Assembly (NCBI GenBank): GCA_022828595.1
Contig: JAKGHH010000003.1
Location: 105,919,583-105,983,582, forward strand
Direction of reading: 5' to 3'
From: Nelumbo lutea
Lineage: Eukaryota; Streptophyta; Magnoliopsida; Proteales; Nelumbonaceae
DNA length: 64,000 nucleotides
The position numbers and the translations under genes are program-made. Shown here in pieces: positions 56,678 to 64,000 of the stretch (position 1 is its first letter; every line of letters begins with the position of its first letter). The notes beneath the pieces were generated by a model. That model was not told where the DNA came from. It did no database searches and saw nothing but the letters and a program-made list of their open reading frames with translations.

Positions 56678-57464
56678 TAGCTATTAACTTGAAGAAAAAA
56701 AATGGAAAATGAAACATTTTAGTCAGACATAAACTGTATGGGTATTTTGGACATTATCGTGACCCTGCTAAGATTCTATCAGAGGAATTTACTTGCAACT
56801 GTGTTAGAAAATTCAGAAGACGTAATTACAATTATTAAACCAATTTATCCAATAAAAAAAGAGAAAATTATAGATTAGTACCCTGTATTTTGGGCCTAGT
56901 CTCTTTGGCCTCCAAACTTCAAAATGTGCCAATCAAATACATAAAGTCCTAAAATGTGGCAATTTAATATAAACCATTAAGTGACATGTGAAAGGATACA
57001 AATGGCCTTTACCTGTCATCTAATTTTCTTTATCAACCATCAAATGCACAAATCTTTTAGAAGCTAGTAAAGAAAAGCAATTAGTCAAAAACCGATATAT
57101 TGCTTTGGTTCAATCTTGATTGTTGAGAAAGAAATAATAGTGTTGAAGGATAATTTTGATATTTCAAAAAACTCTAAGTTGTACATATCACAAATATGAT
57201 GGAGATATCTGACGGAGTGCTAAAGGCAGGGATTAAACTGGCATGCTTTGGAGTTTAGGTAATAAATTTGTACGTTTTGAAGTTGAGGGATGAAAGTGAG
57301 ACTAGCCTCAAAATAAATAGTACTGGTCTTACATTTTCCCAAAATAGAGAGGCACATTTTCGATGTAGGCTTTTGTCTTCAATCCCTCGGTTTCCAACTC
57401 GTTCACTCCCTCCCGTTACTTTGAGAATTCATCGAACCAGACTAAACACAGTTTGGGGGAGAAG
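56678..57464 (+). promoter_or_regulatory. Upstream region of the esterase gene
   Basis: Region directly 5' of the ATG at 57465. I see no definite TATA box or motif. A CT-rich stretch at about 57368-57415 is probably 5' UTR. Confidence 0.35.
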
Positions 57465-58472
57465 ATGGGAAGCAGTAGCTCGAAGCAGAATGTAGTCTCC
57501 GGTGGCAACAAACAAATTTTTATCTTATCCGGTCAGAGCAATATGGCTGGACGAGGAGGCGTAACCCAAGGAAAGAAATGGGACGGGATTGTTCCACCTG
57601 AGTGCCGCCCTGATCCTTGTCTCCTCCGATTCAACGCCAAGCTGCATTGGGAGGAGGCCCATGAGCCCCTTCACTCCGATATTGACGCCAAGAAGACGTG
57701 CGGGGTCGGACCTGGGATGTCCTTCGCCAATGGCATCCGGGCGCGTAATTCGAGGGTAGGAGTGGTGGGTCTGGTACCGTGTGCGGTGGGAGGAACGGCG
57801 ATAAAGGAGTGGGAGAGAGGGAAGCACCTCTACGATAACATGGTGAGAAGGGCCAGAGAGTCCGTCAAAGGGGGCGGCCAGCTGAAGGCTCTGCTTTGGT
57901 ACCAAGGGGAGAGCGATACCTCCTCCCAACACGATGCCGATTCTTACAAATCCAACATGGAGAAATTCATCCTCGATGTTCGTGCCGATCTCCAATCCCC
58001 GTCGCTTCCGGTCATCCAGGTTCGTAACTCGATATCTTTTAGTCTCACAGTCACCTACCTCTAACTCGTGACTCGGAACACTTTGATCTGAGTCAACTAT
58101 TCGATTCGGTACTCGAATCCCACTGCATTAAGATGCTGGCTCGAAATTTTGAATCGATCCATTTAAGTTAAAAAAAAACCAGTAGCGACTCGGTATGTTA
58201 TGTGTGAATGTATATTAGTCCGGGATGCCCTTGGATGAACAGAGTGAATCATTATGCAGGTAGCGATTGCATCTGGAGACGGTCGATTCATAGAGAAGGT
58301 AAGAGAAGCGCAACTGGGAATCAAACTACCCAATGTTTACTGCGTTGATGCGAAGGGATTGACGCTGAAGGAAGATAATCTCCACCTAACGACGGAGGCC
58401 CAGGTCCTGCTGGGAAACATGTTGGCTGATACTTATCTCACCCACTTCGCACCCAGCACTACTGCTGATTAG
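57465..58472 (+). CDS. SGNH/CE6-type carbohydrate esterase (At4g34215-like), two exons
   Basis: Exons 57465-58019 and 58260-58472, joined at CAG|GT and AG borders, give 255 residues. The family (probable carbohydrate esterase, DUF303/sialate O-acetylesterase-like, Arabidopsis At4g34215) hydrolyses acetyl esters on carbohydrates. Catalytic signs are the nucleophile block IFILSGQSNMAGRGG (Ser of GQSNM, about residues 18-32), PGMSFANGI, GLVPCAVGGTAIKEWERG (oxyanion Gly), LLWYQGESD, and DNLHLTTEAQ (Asp-x-x-His near the end). Intron phase 0. The N-terminus MGSSSSK fits a possible N-myristoylation site (Gly2, Ser6, Lys7), which would tie it to membranes; this is inference. An upstream TTG in frame (57453) is not used as a start in plants. 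Length is close to the 260-residue Arabidopsis protein and no lesions are seen. Confidence 0.9.
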
Positions 58473-59310
58473 ATTAGATCATTAGAGTTAGACCTTTCAC
58501 ATTAGGCTTTTGGGGTTTTACTGGTTCACTGAAGATTTCCAAATAACTACAGATTATTGATTCTGGAGTGGTAGTAGTAGTCGTCGTCGTCTTTACTCTT
58601 TATGCAAGAATGGACAAAGGACAATGGCATTGGGGTCCACTACTTCACTTGAAGAATTTGGCCAGTGAGGCCTTTGTGTCAATCCCTCCTTCCACGAAGG
58701 ATGCAAGTTGTTGTTAGTTTCTTATGTGTCTTGTGTGGACATTAATTAGCCAATTTAGCTGTATAATTTGCAATGTGGGCTTAATCTTTACTCACGTCAC
58801 GTATATCACAGCCGTTTGAAACGTATCTTTCATATGATTTGGGTCTTCCATATGGTTTCTCAATATCAAAGCAATAATGCGTTTTACATTTAAATAGGAT
58901 TAGTTGATGGCTGGTATTGGACATTATTATTATTAGGAGCAATTACTAGCTGAGGACAATCTCTGTTCATTCTGAAATCAATTATAATGTTTATATTGGT
59001 AATAAAATATAGGATAAATTTTTTAAACTTGTAATTTAGTTAATTGACTAATTATATCTTTATTTTAAAATTGATTAATTCTACTTCTACTGTTTTAATA
59101 CTTTCATAAATCATTCAAATATGCATCACGCGACTGTTATTATTTTCAAAAATATCTAATTTACCCTTCTTATAACCATTCAAATCGCCTATAATCTACA
59201 AGTCGGCGACATTCTCGTGCAAGAAGCTTCCTTCCCGAAAAATCAATGACAGTCTATATCTTGCCATCACGAAAAAAAATAAAAACTGAAACCCCCACAG
59301 ATACAAGTTT
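58473..59310 (+). other. Esterase 3' UTR and downstream, no gene seen
   Basis: The 3' UTR end is undefined. A/T-rich sequence follows with no recognisable feature. Confidence 0.4.
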
Positions 59311-59860
59311 CACATTCAGTGAAGCAACAAACTGCCAATGTGCCGGAAACCAAAATGGTCTCGGTGATCATCGGTGAGCTTCGAGGTGAGGTCGGCATGG
59401 TATTTCAAGCGGTTACGATGGCGTGGCGTCAGATCTTGACGGACATTCGTGAGCAGCAGTTCCGAACAGAGCGGCGGTGACAACGAAGCCTTGCAGCGGT
59501 TCCGAATAGAACAATAACGGATGTTGTTCTGCTCTCCCATCTCTTCCCCCCTCTCTCTCTCCTTCCTGGTCGAATCTTGCGGACGAAGCCTCACCATACC
59601 TGTTTACAAGTTTCACATTTAGTGAAGCAACAAACTGACAATGTGGTGTTTCGGAAATCAAAACGGTCTCGACAATCATCAGCGAGCTTTGAGGCGAGGT
59701 CGGCATAGTATTTCAAGCAGTTCCGATGGCGTGGCGTCAGACCCTGACGGACATTCGTGAGCAGAGGTGGACGAGGGGCGGCGGTGGAGTCGACGGACAT
59801 TCGTGAGCAGCGGTTCCGAACAGAGCGGCGGTGGCAACGAAGCCTTGCAGCGGTTCCGAC
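59311..59860. repeat. Direct duplication of about 200-245 bp
   Basis: A block at 59311-59509 returns at about 59616-59860. Shared words are AGTGAAGCAACAAACTG, GAGGTCGGCAT, GATGGCGTGGCGTCAGA and CAACGAAGCCTTGCAGCGG. The second copy has an internal extra repeat of GACGGACATTCGTGAGCAG. Frames across it differ and no family is recognised. It lies immediately outside the LTR at 59910. Confidence 0.75.
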
Positions 59861-59909
59861 TCTCTCTTTCTGCTCCGCCCGTGAAGTTGACATTTGGGAG
59901 AGAGATACG

Positions 59910-60382
59910 TGTTGGAATTGTACATCGGAAATAATGTAATCTGTACGTTCGCGGAAAGAAATTAAAAAACAGATAATAATAGAGAAAGAAAAAAAAAAAA
60001 AAAGATAGAACATCAGATTTATGTGTTTCGGCCAGAATGCCTACATCCACGGGCAGCACCTCGGAGCATGAGAAAATACAAATATGACTTCATCAAAATC
60101 ACAACCGTACCCGATATTCAATACACCCAAACACAATATTCCTCTAGACACATTGTATACACTATACATTGAAATAAAATAGAATATGTTTTGAACTAAC
60201 ATAGGAGGGACCCCTATTTATACTTGAGCTTAGGGTATAATGGGGTTTTTAAAAATTTTCTTCATAATTAAGCAAACAATAAAATGGTGTGCCACCGTTC
60301 AATATGGTGGGTTCAGCTTGGTGGGCTATCGATTGTAAATTCGGTGAGCCATCGACTAGCCCACCTTTTTTACTTTTTAACA
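59910..60382 (-). repeat. 3' LTR of the right-edge copia
   Basis: Read on the plus strand it starts TGTTGGAATTG and ends TTTTTAACA. The purine tract on the minus strand (AAGTGGGAGA) directly precedes it. ATACG (59905-59909) stands outside and would be the target duplication, but its partner is outside the window. Confidence 0.8.
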
Positions 60383-60450
60383 TTCTCCCACTTGAAGACA
60401 ATTTTCATAGTGAAAAAACATGTTCGAGAATAGTTGTCGATCATTTCTTG

Positions 60451-61945
60451 CTATGTGGCTTCAAGTCCCAGAAAAGTTCTGCACCAGATGAACTTCTCTC
60501 TCATCATCGGCTTTGTCAATATATCAGCAACGTTATTGTTAGTGTGGATCTTTTGTAACGAGATATGTCCATCTTTAACTATCTCACGAACAAAGTGGTA
60601 CTGTACATCAATGTGTTTAGTCCGTGCATGAAAGACTGGATTTCTTGCTAAGTGTAATGCGCTTTGACTATCACAATGAACAATCACCACTTCTTTCTTG
60701 ATGTTGAATTCATCAAACAACCTCTTTAGCCAAATATTTTCTTTGCATGCTTGTATAGCTGACATATATTTTGTTTTTGTTGTAGATAAGGCTACTATAG
60801 ATTGTAATTTTGATACCCAGCTCACTACACCATTAGCTAAAAAAAACACATAATCAGTAGTTGATTTTCTATTATCGCGATCTCCTGCATAGTTTGCATC
60901 CACATAACCAACTAGTTTTAAGCTTTGGCCACTATAACAAATAGAGATTTCAGAAGTACCCTTCAAATACCAAAGGACTCTCTTCACCACAATCCAATGA
61001 TCTCTTCTTGGATTTGCCATAAACTTACTGACTGCTCCCACTGCTTGTGCAATGTCTGGTCTGGTGCATACCATGGAAAACATAAATCTCCCTACTGCTG
61101 ATGAATATGGTATGTGGGACATCTATGTCTTCTCAGTTTCAATGCTAGGTGATTGTTCCGAAGACAACTTGCAACCAACAGAAAATGGGATACTGACTGG
61201 TTTGGAATCTTGCATGTTGAAGCGCCGCAATACCCTTTGAACATAACTCTTTTGAGTTATCCAGACTTTTTTGTTCTTTCTGTCCCTATATACCGTCATC
61301 CCAAGAATCTGATTAACCACCCCTAGATCCTTCATGTCAAACTCCCTAGCTAAACGAGCTTTTAGTGTTGAGATACTTCCTTTATCAGTACCTGCAACTA
61401 GCATGTCATCAACATATAACAACAAAATGATGAAGTGATCATTACCAAAGTATGTGTAGGCACAATGATATGCTTCGCATTTGCTAAAGCCCAAGCTCAC
61501 AATGAAGGAATCAAATTGCTTATACCAACACCTTGGCGCATGTTTTAGACCGTAAAGTGATTTGGTCAGTTGACAAACCAGATCCTTTGTCGTTCTCGAC
61601 AAAACCTTCAGGTGGAGTCATATAAATCTCTTCTTCAAGATTACCATGCAAGAATGCAATTTTAACATCTAACTGCTCCAGCTCCAAGTCAAGTACTGCA
61701 ACCATACTCAATAGAATACGAATAGTACTTAACCGAACAACAGGAGAAAATATTTCGTTGAAGTCGATACTTGATCTCTGAGCATATCCTTTTACAACTA
61801 ATCGAGCTTTGTATCTTTCGATATTCCCGCTAGTATCCTTTTTGAGTTTGTACACCCATCTACAACCAATGCCCTTTCGATTCTTAGGTAGTTTGACTAA
61901 GTCCCAAGTTTTATTTTTCTTCAAAGCTTTCATTTCTTCCTCCAT
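60451..61945 (-). pseudogene. copia reverse transcriptase and RNase H of the right-edge element
   Basis: RT motifs are MEEEMKALKKNKTWDLVKLP, GCRWVYKLKKDTSGNIERYK, LELEQLDVKIAFLHGNLEEE and the catalytic box LLLYVDDMLVAGTD. A frame change lies near 61560-61600 (GFVENDKGSGLS against [14 protein letters not shown]). After QSPSIETEKT, RNase H starts MSHIPYSSAVGRFMFSMVCT. It has VDANYAGDRDNRKSTTDYVF (first Asp) and HIDVQYHFVREIVKDG, and ends in VADILTKPM. The split shows that a full polymerase cannot be made in one frame. Confidence 0.9.
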
Positions 61946-62449
61946 TGATATTTGTCAATGACGAGTATTTGGACATTTCCATGCTTCCTGGTATGAACAA
62001 GGCTCATGCTCTTCTGTAATGCAAGCATAAGTTGTTACATAATCCTGAAGCCAGACAGAAGGTTTTGTAGCTCTCATTGATCGACCTTGATCATCGTGAG
62101 TCTCTTCTTCAAAATTTTCAATGTGCTCTTCAGGTACATCAACAGTTGTATCAATTTGTTGCTTTTGAATCTTTTGAAAAGATTCTACTTCAACTTTCTC
62201 TGTTGTCTTAGAGCTTGATTCTTTTTGCATCGAATCTTCATTGAAAACAACATCTCAGCTAACAACTATCTTGTGGGCAGTAGGATTTCATAATCTGTAT
62301 TCCTTTGTACCTTCTGGATAGCCAAGAAAAATACACTTTTTAGACATTGCGTCTAGTTTGGTCCTTTTCTCCTTAGGAATCCAAACATAAGCATCACAAC
62401 CAAATGTACATAGGAAAGAATAATCAACAGGGTTTCCTAACCATACCTC

Positions 62450-63165
62450 TTATAGAATTTTGCAATCAAGTGCCGTAGTGGGAGAGCGATTTACTAGGTA
62501 ACATGCCGTATTGACTATTTCTGCCCAAAAGTACTGCTCCAGCCTAGCTGCACTCAACATGCTTCTAGCTCGATCCATAAGTGTACGATTCATCCGTTTA
62601 GCAAGTCCGTTTTGTTGTGGAGTTCGTGGAACCGTATACTGTCTCAGAATGCCATGCTCATTGCAAAATCCTTCAAATTCTTTTGAGGTATATTCTTTCC
62701 CATTGTCGGTTCTTAGACACTTAATTCTTTTCCCCTTTTGAATTAATAAAAGAGATAGTATAAAAGACACTTAATTCCCATTGTCTCATTAATAAAAGAG
62801 ACAAAGTATAATGAACCTTCAAGAGATTCCGTAGTAGCTTCCCACGTATCAGAGTGTATTAGATCTAATACCTCTCTACTCCTAGCTTTAGACTTGTGAA
62901 AACTAGCTATATGGTGTTTTCCAAATAAACAATTTTCACAAAAATTCAAATCAGTAGATTTTAAACCAGGAAGTAGATTTTGATCAAGAATTACCTTAAG
63001 TCCTTGTTTGCTCATATGACCCAAACTTCTGTGCCAAATCATGACAGAATCGGTCACAACATTTGCAACGATGGCATCGCCGACCATGGTATCCCCGATC
63101 AAGTGGTATAACTTCTCTTGTAATTTGCCTTTTGCAATTACCATAGCTCCTTTACTGATCTTCAA
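62450..63165 (-). pseudogene. copia integrase, catalytic Glu replaced
   Basis: The finger part is present (MIWHRSLGHMSKQGLKVIL, CENCLFGKHHIASFHKSK). Then LDLIHSDTWEATTESLEG carries the first Asp and RTDNGKEYTSKEF the second. The last catalytic site reads NGLAKRMNRTL where the family has NGVAERMNRTL, so the Glu of the D,D-E triad is Lys. A small internal duplication (TTAATAAAAGAGA... at about 62743 and 62790) breaks the frame between the two Asp motifs. Confidence 0.88.
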
Positions 63166-63369
63166 TTGGCCATTTTCTCAAAAAAACTTGTAACTGTCTT
63201 CATCAAACTTTCCCAGTGATAGGAGATTCTTTCACAGTTTAAGAACATACCGTATACTAGAGATTGTACGAGTGATGTCGTCAAACATAGTAATTCTAAT
63301 GTCTCCAATTCCCACTATGTTGCATGTGCTATTATCGCCCATGTAAATAGTCCCACCATTGCATGATTG

Positions 63370-64000
63370 GTATGTATAGAACCAATCTCTGCATGGCGTC
63401 ATATGGAAAGAAGCACAAGAATCTAATATCTAGTTATGCTTTAAATTTTCACAATAATCAATAGACAGTACTTCCCCATCTTCTAATGAATCACTTCCTT
63501 TTGCGATGTTTCCTTGGGAATTATTTGAAACCGGATTTTTGCTAGAGTTGGGCCAATTTTGCTCTGCTTTGGGTTGCCAACAATCTTTTCGAAGGTGCCC
63601 CTTCTTACCACAATTCCAACACTTGAGTCATTTCTTGTTGCCTCTCGACTTGGATCTCGTTTGATTTTTTATAGAGTCGTTTCTCTCATTCGATCTACCT
63701 CGTACCATCATTGCATCACTTGAAGAATTCTCACCAACTTTTCTACGAGATTCTTCTGTAAGCAACATAGAAATAATAGATTCTAATGACAGATCTTTAG
63801 TATTGCTCAAATTCATTATCAAACTATCCCAAGAGTCTGGCATAGAACAAAGCAAAAGAGCAATATTTTCTTCGTCATCAATACGTACCTCTACAGTTGC
63901 TAATTTGCTTATTAGAGTGTTGAACTCATTCAAGTGTACTTGCAAAGAGGCTCTGTCCTTCATCCTCAGATTGTAAAGTTATCGTCGGAGAGATTTTATT
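63370..64000 (-). pseudogene. copia gag (partial) and protease start
   Basis: Gag is open 63963-63628 (MKDRASLQVHLNEFNTLISK, LLLCSMPDSWDSLIMNLSNT), with a TAA just before LYNLR at about 63976. A nucleocapsid knuckle follows near 63560-63625 (CWNCGKKGHLRKDC-like). The protease reads ILDSCASFHMTP, so the Gly of DSG is Cys, and the codon before ILD is TAG where Trp is usual. The start of gag lies outside the window. Confidence 0.85.

Larger units (their letters stand above)
59910..64000 (-). mobile_element. Copia element (minus, Tnt1-like), 5' part outside the window
   Basis: From right to left on the minus strand: gag, protease, integrase, reverse transcriptase, RNase H, purine tract and 3' LTR (59910-60382). 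The 5' LTR would lie beyond 64000. The style resembles Tnt1/Tork (WAEIVNTACYLVNRSPTTAL; ILDSxASFHMTP). Lesions include stops before gag, a stop beside the protease active site, DSC instead of DSG, Glu to Lys in the integrase, and frame breaks between integrase and reverse transcriptase. It is not able to move by itself. Confidence 0.9.

Noticed and set aside
57525..57995. Minus-strand 156-residue frame
   Set aside because: Antisense of esterase exon 1.
59316..60059. Several overlapping minus-strand frames of 90-140 residues
   Set aside because: They lie in the duplicated GC-richer block and the LTR and conflict with each other, with no domain seen.

Overview
The window is nuclear DNA from a flowering plant. 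The evidence is spliced genes with GT-AG introns whose exons match plant families (an EB1C-type microtubule end-binding protein, a plant-type SGNH carbohydrate esterase, and exons of the histone methyltransferase SUVR5). Around them lies a dense field of Ty1/copia and Ty3/gypsy retrotransposons, L1-type LINE pieces and MITEs. Large introns with nested elements fit a TE-rich angiosperm. The sequence alone does not let me name the species. A run of exactly 100 N at 41051-41150 marks an assembly gap.

Layout. 1-9 kb: the first exon of a membrane protein on the minus strand (2479-2818), a Mutator-like element with 9-bp target duplications (4399-5788), two small MITE-like hairpins, a LINE remnant and a strikingly GC-rich tandem-repeat block (8.5-9.0 kb). 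9-13 kb: AT-rich, no gene recognised. 13.1-18.4 kb: a complete but coding-dead Ty3/gypsy element. 19-41 kb: a decayed SUVR5 copy on the plus strand. It keeps four 5' exons and the pre-SET exon, but the middle exons and SET domain are not seen. Its introns hold a copia element with perfect 5-bp target duplications (21891-26789), a 5'-truncated LINE with a 15-bp target duplication (29283-30222), and three further copia pieces in opposing orientations (31-38.8 kb). 41-49 kb: hAT-type and Mutator-type non-autonomous elements, a LINE RNase H fragment split by a MITE, and a cluster of an unclassified dispersed repeat (46.4-48.4 kb). 49.5-51.6 kb: an intact six-exon EB1C gene. 53-57 kb: two hAT-type elements flank a Tourist/Harbinger-type element that contains a 112-bp tandem repeat. 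57.5-58.5 kb: an intact two-exon carbohydrate esterase gene. 59.3-64 kb: a duplicated block and then a minus-strand copia element running off the right edge.

What works together. Only EB1C and the esterase look like intact complete genes; the minus-strand membrane protein is partial. Each of the larger retrotransposons carries at least one lesion in a catalytic motif or a frame break, so none here looks able to move by itself. I found no sign of a novel biological system. The most informative signals are the multi-lesion SUVR5 pseudogene, two copia elements that lack a recognisable gag, a possible gene-capturing Mutator-like element, and several elements whose target-site duplications can be read directly.
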